Assembly: GCA_016209035.1 (NCBI GenBank)
Contig: JACQWX010000018.1
Span: forward strand, 1 to 64,000
DNA from: Elusimicrobiota bacterium
GTDB taxonomy: Bacteria > Elusimicrobiota > Elusimicrobia > UBA1565 > UBA9628
DNA: 64,000 nucleotides
Reading direction: 5' to 3'
How positions within the stretch are numbered: position 1 is the first letter of the stretch; each line of letters starts with the position of its first letter. A program made the position numbers and the translations under genes. A model generated the notes under the pieces. That model saw only the letters and a list, made by a program, of their open reading frames with translations, ran no database searches and had not been told where the DNA came from. Positions 1-7,586 of this stretch are shown one piece after another.

Positions 1-329
1 CCATGAAGTTCAAGTGGATCGGGGTGGACTGCGGCAGCGCCGACCATCCCATGAACACCATCATCCGCAACTGGCACCCCAAGCTCTTCGCCGAGGCGGA
101 GAAGAAGCTCATCGCCAAGTACGGCCAGGCCTGGGACCAGATGTTCCCCCAGGAGGAGTACTATCAGGTGATGCACCTCAAGCTCTTCCCGAAGAAGCTC
201 GTCCATGCCGAGAACCTGGGGGGCGACATCGAGCATCTCAAGAACAAGAGGGCCTGGATCGGCTGCTTCCCCTTGAAGGGGCTGGAGCTCGAGTCCGCCA
301 TGTGCCGCATCGTGGCGTGGGCGCCTTAG
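1..329 (+). CDS. Cyclase-family metal-dependent hydrolase, C-terminal fragment
   Basis: This is the C-terminal part of a protein cut by the window edge; the ATG at base 3 is probably internal. The visible ~108 residues resemble the end of the cyclase / kynurenine-formamidase-like family: a 'VDCGSADHPMN' segment, then 'HAENLGGDIEHL' and a 'CFPLKGLELESAMCRIVAWAP' ending that matches the usual final strand of these enzymes. The metal-binding HxGTHxDxPxH motif would lie upstream, outside the window. Such hydrolases often sit beside molybdenum hydroxylase genes in aromatic or heterocycle catabolism, and one follows here at 1007-4758, so a shared pathway is plausible. The family call rests on a short region and is moderate. 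Confidence 0.55.
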   Translation, partial: MKFKWIGVDCGSADHPMNTIIRNWHPKLFAEAEKKLIAKYGQAWDQMFPQEEYYQVMHLKLFPKKLVHAENLGGDIEHLKNKRAWIGCFPLKGLELESAMCRIVAWAP

Positions 330-350
330 GCGGAAGGACCGGGAAGACCG

Positions 351-644
351 ATGAGAGACCTCGCCGGGATGGTCAGAACGCTCAAGGCCCACATGCCCGA
401 ACTGTCCAGGGAATTCGGCGTCAAGAAGGCGGGCATCTTCGGTTCCTACGCGCGCGGCGAACAAGTCGGAAACAGCGATTTGGACGTCCTGGTGGAGTTT
501 CGTTCCCCCATCGGCCTCTTCCGCTTCATGGACCTGGAGGAACGCCTCCGCCGGCTTCTGGGAGTGAAGGTCGACCTCGTCTCCGTGGGGGCGCTCAAGC
601 CGAGGATCGGGAGATGCATCCTCAGGGAGGTGGTCTTCGTATGA
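351..644 (+). CDS. mntA: MntA-type nucleotidyltransferase antitoxin
   Basis: A 97-residue minimal nucleotidyltransferase. It contains the exact GSx10DxD signature of MntA antitoxins: GS of 'FGSYARG', ten residues, then 'DLD' in 'NSDLDVLVEF'. In characterised MntA/HepT pairs this enzyme transfers AMP to a tyrosine of the partner HEPN toxin and silences it. The stop codon overlaps the start of the next gene by four bases (ATGA), the usual antitoxin-toxin coupling. The pair sits between the cyclase fragment and the molybdenum hydroxylase genes and appears unrelated to them in function. Confidence 0.88.
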   Translation: MRDLAGMVRTLKAHMPELSREFGVKKAGIFGSYARGEQVGNSDLDVLVEFRSPIGLFRFMDLEERLRRLLGVKVDLVSVGALKPRIGRCILREVVFV

Positions 645-982
645 CGCGCCAGTACGGAGACTACCTGGAGGACATCGTCCATTCCATCGGCGACGCGAAG
701 GCCTTCATCGGCGGCATGGGTTGGCCGGAGTTCCGGCGGGACAGGAAGACTCAGAACGCCGTCATCCGCAGCATCGAGGTCATCGGCGAAGCGGCGAAGA
801 ACATCCCCGCCTCCCTGCGCAGGCGGTATCTGGACATCCCCTGGAAGAAGATGGCGGGCATGCGGGACAAGCTGGCCCACGAGTACTTCGGCATCGACTT
901 GGGGATCCTATGGAAGGTGGTCAAGGAAGACCTCCCGCCCCTGCTGCCGATGATCAGGAGAGTTCTGAAGGAATTGGGATAG
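641..982 (+). CDS. hepT: HepT-like HEPN-domain toxin (DUF86)
   Basis: A 113-residue HEPN protein of the DUF86/HepT family. It carries the RX4HXY motif as 'RDKLAHEY', which forms the RNase active site and includes the tyrosine that the MntA partner AMPylates. The conserved HepT run 'NAVIRSIEVIGEAAKNIP' precedes it. The start overlaps the mntA stop (ATGA), so the two are translationally coupled. The motif is intact, so the toxin should be active unless neutralised. Confidence 0.88.
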   Translation: MTRQYGDYLEDIVHSIGDAKAFIGGMGWPEFRRDRKTQNAVIRSIEVIGEAAKNIPASLRRRYLDIPWKKMAGMRDKLAHEYFGIDLGILWKVVKEDLPPLLPMIRRVLKELG

Positions 983-1006
983 TCCGTTGCGGAGGCTTGA
1001 ATACAC

Positions 1007-1897
1007 ATGCCCATCACGAACGAATTCGAGTACCATCGGCCGCGGGACCTCAAGGAGGCCCTCAAGCTCCTCTGGGACTACAAGGGCAAGGCCCGCGTCC
1101 TGGCTGGCGGCACCGACCTCGTGATCTGGCTCAAGGAGGGTTTCGCCTCGCCCGAGGCCGTCATCGACCTCAAAGGCATCGGCGAACTCTCCAGGCTCGA
1201 GTTCAAGGACGGGGTGCTCACGGTCGGGGCGCTGGTGACCTTCACCCAGCTCATCGAGTCAGAGGTCGTGCGCGCGAGGTTCCCTCTCCTCTGGGAGAGC
1301 GCCAGGACCGTGGCCTCGCCCGGCATCCGCAACCGGGCGACCTTGATGGGGAACATCGCCTCCGCCGTGCCGTCGCTGGACGGCGGGCCGGCGCTCCTCC
1401 TGCACGAGGCCAAGGTGACGGTCCACGGCAAGGCGGGCCGCCGGGCCGTGCCGATGCGGAGCTGGTTCACTGGGCCCAAGAAGTGCGCCCTGCTGGAGGA
1501 CGAGATCGCCTCCGAGATCGCCGTCCCGCTCCCTGAGAGGAAACACGCCGGGTGCTACGCGAAGCTCGGCCGCTACCGGGGGGAGGACCTGGCCCAGGTC
1601 GGGGTCGGGGCCATGGCGCTCGAGGGCGGGCAGTACCGCGTCGCCTTCTGCGCGGTAGGGCCGGTCCCGACCCGCGCCGAGAGCATCGAGGCCTGCTTGA
1701 AGGGCAAGGGCTTGAGCGACATCATCATCAAGAGGGCCAAGGCCTTGATCCCGGACGAGATCAGCCCAATCGCCGACATCAGGGCGAGCAAGGAGTACCG
1801 GTCCCACATGGCCGGGGTCATGCTGGAGAGGGCGCTCAAGGCGGCCGCGTCCCGGTTGGAGGGCAAGGGGCCGGCTTACGGGACGGAGCAGATATGA
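1007..1897 (+). CDS. Molybdenum hydroxylase FAD-binding subunit (CoxM/HcrB type)
   Basis: A 296-residue FAD-binding subunit of the xanthine dehydrogenase family. The N-terminal half has the FAD pyrophosphate-binding motif 'VLAGGTDLVIWLKEG' and a second flavin loop 'NRATLMGNIASAVPS'; a CO-dehydrogenase flavoprotein-like C-terminal domain follows. It would pass electrons from the iron-sulfur subunit to an external acceptor. Next come the [2Fe-2S] subunit and the Mo subunit, giving the M-S-L order common in these three-subunit enzymes. The start is an ATG after a GGAGG about 12 bases upstream. The substrate cannot be read from the sequence. Confidence 0.9.
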   Translation: MPITNEFEYHRPRDLKEALKLLWDYKGKARVLAGGTDLVIWLKEGFASPEAVIDLKGIGELSRLEFKDGVLTVGALVTFTQLIESEVVRARFPLLWESARTVASPGIRNRATLMGNIASAVPSLDGGPALLLHEAKVTVHGKAGRRAVPMRSWFTGPKKCALLEDEIASEIAVPLPERKHAGCYAKLGRYRGEDLAQVGVGAMALEGGQYRVAFCAVGPVPTRAESIEACLKGKGLSDIIIKRAKALIPDEISPIADIRASKEYRSHMAGVMLERALKAAASRLEGKGPAYGTEQI

Positions 1898-1946
1898 CCG
1901 AGCATAGCGAGGGAATGGTAGATTCCGAGGCCGTGGGAGGGAAACC

Positions 1947-2414
1947 ATGAGGAAGACCGCGGTTTCGTTCAAGCTCAACGGGACGTCCCGGCGGGTGGAG
2001 GTCGCGGCGAACGACACGCTCCTCGAGGTCCTGCGCGACAAGCTGGGGATCAAGAGTTCCAAGGTCGGCTGCGACCGCGGCGACTGCGGGACCTGCACGG
2101 TCCTCATGGACGGCCTGGCCGTGCGTTCCTGCCTGGTGCTCGCCCCGGAGGCAGAAGGCCGCGAGTTCACGACCCTGGAAGGGCTCTCGAAGGGAGGGGG
2201 GACTCGCCTGCAGAAGGCCTTCGTGAAGCGCAACTCCTTCCAGTGCGGATTCTGCGCTCCGGGCGTGGTGCTGTCGGCGACCGAGCTCCTGAGGAAGAAC
2301 CCCAAGCCGAGCCGCCGCCAGATCCAGGAGGCCATCGGGGGGAACCTGTGCCGCTGCACTGGCTACCTGCCCATCATCGAGGCCATCGAGGACGTGGCGG
2401 GAGTGAAATCCTGA
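1947..2414 (+). CDS. Molybdenum hydroxylase [2Fe-2S] subunit (CoxS type)
   Basis: A 155-residue subunit with two [2Fe-2S] clusters. The N-terminal plant-type ferredoxin motif is visible as 'VGCDRGDCGTCTVLMDG', with a later Cys in 'RSCLVLAP'. The C-terminal helical domain has the CxxC...CxC pattern, 'QCGFCAPG' and 'GNLCRCTGY'. Length and motif order match CoxS/HcrC/NdhS-type subunits. It relays electrons between the molybdenum centre and the FAD subunit. It sits 49 bases after the FAD subunit and almost abuts the Mo subunit. Confidence 0.94.
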   Translation: MRKTAVSFKLNGTSRRVEVAANDTLLEVLRDKLGIKSSKVGCDRGDCGTCTVLMDGLAVRSCLVLAPEAEGREFTTLEGLSKGGGTRLQKAFVKRNSFQCGFCAPGVVLSATELLRKNPKPSRRQIQEAIGGNLCRCTGYLPIIEAIEDVAGVKS

Positions 2415-2415
2415 G

Positions 2416-4758
2416 ATGAAAGAGGCTTTCCGTGCCGTCGGCAAGTCCGTCGAGCGCGTGGACGGCTGGGAGAAGGTCTCCGGGGTCGCCCAGTTCGTCG
2501 ACGACATCGAGTTCGGTCCGGGCCTGCTCTACGCCGCCCTGGTGGAGAGCCCCCACGCCCACGCCCTCATCAAGCGCATCGACACCCGGCCCGCCGAATC
2601 CCTGCCCGGCGTGGTCAGGGTCCTGACGGGCAAGGATTTCCCCTTCAAGTTCGGGCTCTACATGAAGGACCGCTTCGTCTTCGCCCAGGACCGCGTGCGG
2701 TTCGTGGGAGAGCAGGTGGCCGCGGTCGTGGCGTGGGACCCCAAGACCGCGCTGCGCGCCGCCAAGCTCGTGGGGGTCGAGTACGAGGAGCTGCCCGCCA
2801 TCCTGGATCCCATGGCGGCGCTCGCCCGCAACGCCGTCCTCATGCACCCGGAGCTTGGGTGTTACCCGCACGTGCCGTGGTTCTTCCCCAAGGCCAAGAC
2901 CAACGTCGCTCACTGGCGCAAGACCAGGAAGGGCGATACGGTCAGGGGCTTCAAGGACGCCGACGTCGTCCTCGAGGACACCTATACGGTGCCGCGCTAT
3001 GCTCACTGCGCCATCGAGATACACGGCGCGGTCGGGCTCTACGACAACTCGGGGAGGCTGACGGTCTGGACGGCTTCCCAGTCTCCTTTCACGCAGAGGC
3101 ATCTCTTCGCCGAGGCCCTCAGCCCCCTGGGCCTGACCCACAAGGACGTGCGGGTCGTCACCCCGTACCTCGGGGGCGGGTTCGGCGGCAAGGCCGGGGT
3201 CTCGATGGAGATCCTGGGCGCGGCCATCGCGACCAAGGTGCAAGGCCACCCGGTCAAGGTGCTCTGGTCGCGGGCCCAGGAGTTCGTCAACACCTACCAG
3301 CGCCAGGGCGTGGTGGCCCGGCTGAAGCTCGGCGCAAGGTCGGACGGCGCCATCACCGCGCTCGAGCACAAGCTCTACTGGGACGCGGGCGCCTACGTCG
3401 AGTACGGCGCCAACGTGGTGAACGCCGCGGGCCTGTCGGCCTGCGGCCCCTATCGGGTCGACAACCTGCGCATCGACTCGGTCTGCGTGTACACCAACCT
3501 GCCGCCGGGCGGGCCCTACCGGGGCTTCGGCTACTCGGAGTTCATGTTCGGGCTCGAGTCCCACATGACCCGGATGGCGGGCAGGCTCAAGATGGACCCC
3601 GTGGAATTCCGCAGGAAGAACGCCATCAAGGAGGGCGATCTCCTGGCCTACGGCGCGCCCATGAACCCGACCGGCATCCAGGAGGCCCTCGACAAGGCCG
3701 CAGCGGAGGTCGAATGGGGCAAGGCGGTCAAGTCCAAGGACCCGAGGAAGGCCGTGGGCAAGAGCGTGGTCCTTTTCTGGAAGGCCCCGGCCATGCCGCC
3801 GAACGCCTCCTCTTCGGCGTTCCTCAAGTTCAACGAGGACGCCAGCCTCAACGTCCTTATCTCCGGAATGGAGATCGGGCAGGGCCTGCTGACCGCCGTG
3901 GCGCAGATCGCCGGCGAGGTCCTTTCGGTCCCCGTCTCCAAGATCCGGGTCGAGACCCCCGACACCGACCGCAACCCCTATGAATGGCAGACCGTGGGGT
4001 CGCACGTCACCTGGGGCTGCGGCAACGCCGTGTTGAGGGCCGCCGTGGACGCCCGGGAGCAGATCTTCGACCTGGTGGAGCGCTCGCTCCACCTGGAGCG
4101 CTCATCGCTCTATCTCGAGGACGAGGCCGTCAAGTCCCGGAACAAGCCGGGCTGGGCCCTGCCGCTCAAGGACTTCGTCATCGCGGGCATCCAGGTTTCG
4201 GACCACACCTTCAAGGGCGGGCCCATCATGGGACGGGGCGTGTTCCTGCCCGAGTTCTCCTCGGCCATCAGCGACCCGGAGACCGGCCAGGGAGGACACC
4301 CCAACGTGCACTACACGGCCGGCGCGGCCGGCGTGGTCATCGAGGTGGACAAGGAGACGGGCAAGGTCCGCATCCTCAAGGCCACCCTGGCCGTGGACGT
4401 GGGCAAGGCCATCAACCCGGGGCTCGTGGAGGCCCAGGTGGTCGGCGGGCTGGTCCAGGGCTTCGGTACCGCGCTCTACGAGGACATGCGGTTCGACGCC
4501 AAGGGCCGCATCCTCAACGCCAACTTCTCGGACTACAAGATCCCCACCGCGCTCGACATCCCCGACCAGACCGTGCCCCACATCGTGGAGGTCGCCCAGC
4601 CGGACGGGCCGTTCGGAGCCCGCGGGGTGGGCGAGCACACCATGATCCCGGCCGCTCCCCTCATCGCCAACGCGGTCGAGGATGCCGTGGGCGTGCGCAT
4701 CAAGTCCATGCCGCTCACGGCCGAGAAGATCGCGCTGGCTCTCAAGAAGGGAGAGTGA
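2416..4758 (+). CDS. Molybdenum hydroxylase large, Mo-cofactor-binding subunit
   Basis: A 780-residue molybdopterin-binding subunit of the xanthine dehydrogenase / 4-hydroxybenzoyl-CoA reductase family. Visible features are an 'ald_xan_dh' N-terminal domain (GKSVERVDGWEKVSG), the 'YLGGGFGGKAG' cofactor loop, 'GGPYRGFGYSE' near the substrate channel, 'GMEIGQGLLTAVAQIAGE', and the terminal 'RGVGEHTMIPAAPLIANAV' region holding the catalytic Glu. The AYxCSFR active-site loop of aerobic CO dehydrogenase is absent, so this is not CODH. It hydroxylates (or dehydroxylates) an aromatic or heterocyclic substrate that I cannot name. A xanthine-dehydrogenase-type maturation gene is not seen nearby. Confidence 0.92.
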   Translation: MKEAFRAVGKSVERVDGWEKVSGVAQFVDDIEFGPGLLYAALVESPHAHALIKRIDTRPAESLPGVVRVLTGKDFPFKFGLYMKDRFVFAQDRVRFVGEQVAAVVAWDPKTALRAAKLVGVEYEELPAILDPMAALARNAVLMHPELGCYPHVPWFFPKAKTNVAHWRKTRKGDTVRGFKDADVVLEDTYTVPRYAHCAIEIHGAVGLYDNSGRLTVWTASQSPFTQRHLFAEALSPLGLTHKDVRVVTPYLGGGFGGKAGVSMEILGAAIATKVQGHPVKVLWSRAQEFVNTYQRQGVVARLKLGARSDGAITALEHKLYWDAGAYVEYGANVVNAAGLSACGPYRVDNLRIDSVCVYTNLPPGGPYRGFGYSEFMFGLESHMTRMAGRLKMDPVEFRRKNAIKEGDLLAYGAPMNPTGIQEALDKAAAEVEWGKAVKSKDPRKAVGKSVVLFWKAPAMPPNASSSAFLKFNEDASLNVLISGMEIGQGLLTAVAQIAGEVLSVPVSKIRVETPDTDRNPYEWQTVGSHVTWGCGNAVLRAAVDAREQIFDLVERSLHLERSSLYLEDEAVKSRNKPGWALPLKDFVIAGIQVSDHTFKGGPIMGRGVFLPEFSSAISDPETGQGGHPNVHYTAGAAGVVIEVDKETGKVRILKATLAVDVGKAINPGLVEAQVVGGLVQGFGTALYEDMRFDAKGRILNANFSDYKIPTALDIPDQTVPHIVEVAQPDGPFGARGVGEHTMIPAAPLIANAVEDAVGVRIKSMPLTAEKIALALKKGE

Positions 4759-5576
4759 CCGTCCGGGGCGGGCTGGTCGTCGCGGCGTTCCTGGCCTGCG
4801 CCGCAGGCGCGGGCACTGCCGGGCCGGGCTCGTCGGACTGCGCCCTGGCCGAGGCCTCCCGTTCCGGCGACGCCGCCAAGGTCTCGGCCCTGCTCGCCGT
4901 GGGCGCCGATCCCGACTGCAAGGCGGGCGGCAAGGCTCCTCTGGTGGAGGCCATCGACGCGGAGGACCAGGGCAAGGCCTTGGCCGTGGTCAAGGTCCTG
5001 GCCGACCGCGGGGCGGACGTCAACGCCCGAGACGGCTCGGGGGCCACGGCGGTCAAGAAGGCCTTGTCCCGGTGGATGGCCAGGAAGGGCGACGCCTACA
5101 AGGAGATCGCCAAGCTCCTGCTCTCCCGCGGAGCCAAGCTCGACGACCACGGCCCGGCTTTCGAGTACTCGATGAAGTCCGTCACCGAGGACATCGTGCC
5201 TTTGCTCAAGCCCAAGCCCGGCCTGGTGCGCAAGTGGGTCTTCAGCCTGGCCTACATGCGCGGGGACGCGACCATGAGGAACCAGTCCTCCCTGCGCCTG
5301 ATCGGGGTCCTTCTGGACAAGGGGGCTTCGGTCAACGGAGCCGATCCCAAGTCCGGGGATACCCTGCTCCATGTCGCGGTCCAGCTCAGGGATCCGGACC
5401 TGGCGCGCTTCCTCAGGTCCAGGGGAGGCGACCCCCGGGCGAAGCATCCGAAGAAGGGCAAGACCCCGCTCGAGATGGCCGAGGCGGGCTTGAAAGGCAG
5501 GAACGCGAAGGCCTATCTGGAGATCCTGGGCATCCTGAAGGAGCCCGGGCCCAGACCGTCCCTGGACAGGAAGTAG
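4755..5576 (+). CDS. Secreted ankyrin-repeat protein
   Basis: A 273-residue protein starting at a GTG that overlaps the upstream stop (GTGA). The first ~23 residues form a signal peptide (GGLVVAAFLACAAGAG). The rest is ankyrin repeats: 'ALLAVGADPDCKAGGKAPLVEAI', 'LADRGADVNARDGSGATAVKKAL', 'LLSRGAKLDDHG', 'LLDKGASVNGADPKSGDTLLHVAV' and 'LRSRGGDPRAKHPKKGKTPLEMA'. It is probably a periplasmic binding or scaffold protein. Despite the coupling to the Mo subunit there is no clear functional link. No enzymatic motif is visible. Confidence 0.82.
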   Translation: MTVRGGLVVAAFLACAAGAGTAGPGSSDCALAEASRSGDAAKVSALLAVGADPDCKAGGKAPLVEAIDAEDQGKALAVVKVLADRGADVNARDGSGATAVKKALSRWMARKGDAYKEIAKLLLSRGAKLDDHGPAFEYSMKSVTEDIVPLLKPKPGLVRKWVFSLAYMRGDATMRNQSSLRLIGVLLDKGASVNGADPKSGDTLLHVAVQLRDPDLARFLRSRGGDPRAKHPKKGKTPLEMAEAGLKGRNAKAYLEILGILKEPGPRPSLDRK

Positions 5577-5577
5577 C

Positions 5578-6510
5578 ATGGGCTCGACAGCGTCCCGCCG
5601 TCAGGACCGCAGGACCTTGGAGCGCGCGACCCGGCGCGTGTTCCACGCCATCCACGTCAGTCAGGGCAAGGACGCGGCCATCCTGCGCCGACTCTCCACC
5701 ATGATCACGCCGGACTACCTCAAGGTGCCGAAGGGCTTCTTCAAGGGCAAGGCCTGCCTGGACGCCGGCTGCGGGTCCAACGCCAGCGTGACCCGCAACC
5801 TGCTCGAGCTCGGCGCCGCCCAGGTCCACGCCCTCGACCTCGACTCGAGCTTCCTGGCCACGGCGCCGAGGCGCCTGCGCGGGTTCGAGGGACGCTACAA
5901 GCTCGATGTCGGCAGCGTCCTGGACCTGCCCTACCCTGACGGGACCTTCGATTTCGTCTTCTGCGGCGGCGTCCTGCACCACACGGCCGACCCGTTCCGA
6001 GGGCTGCGGGAGCTCGGGCGCGTCACCAAGCGCGGGGGGATGCTGCACCTCGAGATATACGGCAAGGGCGGGCTCCTGCGGGACGTCACCTCCTTGTTGC
6101 GCCGGCGCTACAGAGCGGATTCGGGATTCAAGCGCTTCATCGAGGACTTGAGCGCCTCGCGCCTGCGGTCGACGCTCCGGTGGGTCCTGGCGGAGATGGC
6201 GCGGCGGGCCGACCCTTTGGCCGGCCGCGTCCCGATGAAGGTCCTACATGAGCTCTTCGACCAGGACTTGGTCCTCACCGTCAAGGACCGTCTGCAGGCG
6301 CCGGCCTACCGGGAGGACTCCGAGGAAGAGGTCGTGTCCGAACTCCGGCGCCAGGGCTTCAGCCGCATCGAACGGTTGTCCCGCTACCCGCGCTACGGCA
6401 ATATCCGGAGGTTCCTGAGCCCGCTGTACAACGACTACCGGCATCCGCTGGCCAGGCTCCTCTACGGCAGCGGCCTCATCCAGCTCAAGGCCGTGAAGGC
6501 CCGGCGCTGA
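5578..6510 (+). CDS. SAM-dependent class I methyltransferase
   Basis: A 310-residue protein with a Methyltransf_11-type domain at about residues 55-170. SAM motif I is 'CLDAGCGSNASVTRNLLELGA', followed by the acidic loop 'VHALDLDSS', 'DVGSVLDLPYPDGTFDFVFCGGVLHHTADP' and 'LGRVTKRGGMLHLEIYGKGG'. The C-terminal ~130 residues form a basic helical extension, possibly for substrate recognition. The start lies one base after the ankyrin gene stop. The stop abuts that of the convergent gene at 6511. The substrate is unknown; a lipid, quinone or glycan acceptor is possible. Confidence 0.85.
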   Translation: MGSTASRRQDRRTLERATRRVFHAIHVSQGKDAAILRRLSTMITPDYLKVPKGFFKGKACLDAGCGSNASVTRNLLELGAAQVHALDLDSSFLATAPRRLRGFEGRYKLDVGSVLDLPYPDGTFDFVFCGGVLHHTADPFRGLRELGRVTKRGGMLHLEIYGKGGLLRDVTSLLRRRYRADSGFKRFIEDLSASRLRSTLRWVLAEMARRADPLAGRVPMKVLHELFDQDLVLTVKDRLQAPAYREDSEEEVVSELRRQGFSRIERLSRYPRYGNIRRFLSPLYNDYRHPLARLLYGSGLIQLKAVKARR

Positions 6511-7467
6511 TCAGGTCTTCCTGGGTCCGTAGGCGGCCGCGGATTGGGCGGTCTCATCCGCCTTGAATCTGAGCCTCGCGTAGCCCTTGACCCGCTTGCG
6601 CCACCCGGCGACCCAGCGCATCTCGTTGCGTTCCGGAGGGGAATTGAGCACCCGCCGCCAGAGCATCCTCCTGGCGGAGCGGGAGAACTCCTTCAAGGCC
6701 TTCTCGCCTTCCGGGTAGCCGCGCATGTCGTCGAGGACCTGCAGGAGCCCCCAGCCGATGTTGTTGTAGCGCTCCTGGGGGTAGAGCCCCTCGCCTTTGA
6801 AGTTCACATAGTCGATGAGGGCGTAGAGCCCTTCGGGCTGGCTGGCCAGGGCGAGGAACCGTCGGCGCACGGCGGACCTGCTGGACGGCTTGGCCGCGCG
6901 CAGGATCCTGGGCAGGGCCTCCTCCAGCCGGTCGGCCATGAAGCGCGCCTGGATGCCCACCGTCTCGTGGAGGAGCTTGCGCAGTTCCAGCATCCGCGGG
7001 GTCCGGAGGTCGCGGCGGAAGGCTTCGCGGTCCGGCCACGGGCAGGCCGGGGAGTTCTTGAGCCAGTCAGACAGGACGGCCCCGCGCTTCTCGAAATAGG
7101 CGAGCAGGCGGGTGAAGCTCTCTCCGAAGGGGCGTTCCACGCCGGCGGGATACCAGATGAAATGGCCGATGCCCAACGACGCGAACCCTTCTCCCGCGCC
7201 CCAGAAGGTCAGGCCTTCGACCGTGCCGCCGCTCTCGTTGAGCCAGACCCGGCGCGAGATGGCCGAGGCCGTCTGGTCGCTGATCCACGACGAGCCGGGC
7301 CTGCGCACGGGCCGGTCGAGCCGGACCTGGTCGGCCCTCAACATGAAGGAGAGGTCCTCGGCCGAAGCGAGCAGCTCCAAAGAAAGAGGCACCCCTTGGC
7401 CGAACGCGGGTGCACCGAGCAGGCAGACTCCGAAAGCCAGCACGACGCGAGCGCGGGTCCGCAGCAA
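6511..7467 (-). CDS. Secreted protein of unknown function (GIGHFIWYP family)
   Basis: A 318-residue protein read from a TTG start, chosen because an AAGGAGG lies five bases upstream and the first 25 residues form a good signal peptide (VVLAFGVCLLGAPAFG). The mature region has a conserved-looking block 'VWLNESGGTVEGLTFW' followed by 'GFASLGIGHFIWYPAG'. A later 'YALIDYVNFKGEGLYPQERYNNIGWGLLQVL' block recalls lysozyme/transglycosylase folds, in which a catalytic Glu sits in a helix before a GxGH-like turn. I recall similar unannotated proteins in other Gram-negatives but assign no function. It is adjacent to, and convergent with, the methyltransferase. Confidence 0.7.
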   Translation of the reverse strand: MLRTRARVVLAFGVCLLGAPAFGQGVPLSLELLASAEDLSFMLRADQVRLDRPVRRPGSSWISDQTASAISRRVWLNESGGTVEGLTFWGAGEGFASLGIGHFIWYPAGVERPFGESFTRLLAYFEKRGAVLSDWLKNSPACPWPDREAFRRDLRTPRMLELRKLLHETVGIQARFMADRLEEALPRILRAAKPSSRSAVRRRFLALASQPEGLYALIDYVNFKGEGLYPQERYNNIGWGLLQVLDDMRGYPEGEKALKEFSRSARRMLWRRVLNSPPERNEMRWVAGWRKRVKGYARLRFKADETAQSAAAYGPRKT

Positions 7468-7484
7468 GGCGCCCTCCTTGCCGC

Positions 7485-7514
7485 AAAAAAAACGCCGAGC
7501 CAAGGGCTCGGCGT
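7485..7514 (-). terminator. Rho-independent terminator of the S9 peptidase gene
   Basis: A perfect 10-bp stem (ACGCCGAGCC / GGCTCGGCGT) with a 3-base loop is followed, on the minus strand, by a run of eight T. It lies about 75 bases after the S9 peptidase stop and before the next minus-strand gene, so it ends that transcript. Confidence 0.9.
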
Positions 7515-7586
7515 CCCCGTGCCGCGGCAACGCGGCGCCTAGTATATAGCGGTAATCGCTCCGGATGTCAAGGGGGTGCGCTCGGA

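Noticed and set aside
2416-4758. Aerobic CO dehydrogenase (coxL)
   Set aside because: Subunit order fits, but the AYxCSFR active-site loop is absent; the protein has a GGPYRGFG loop of other molybdenum hydroxylases.
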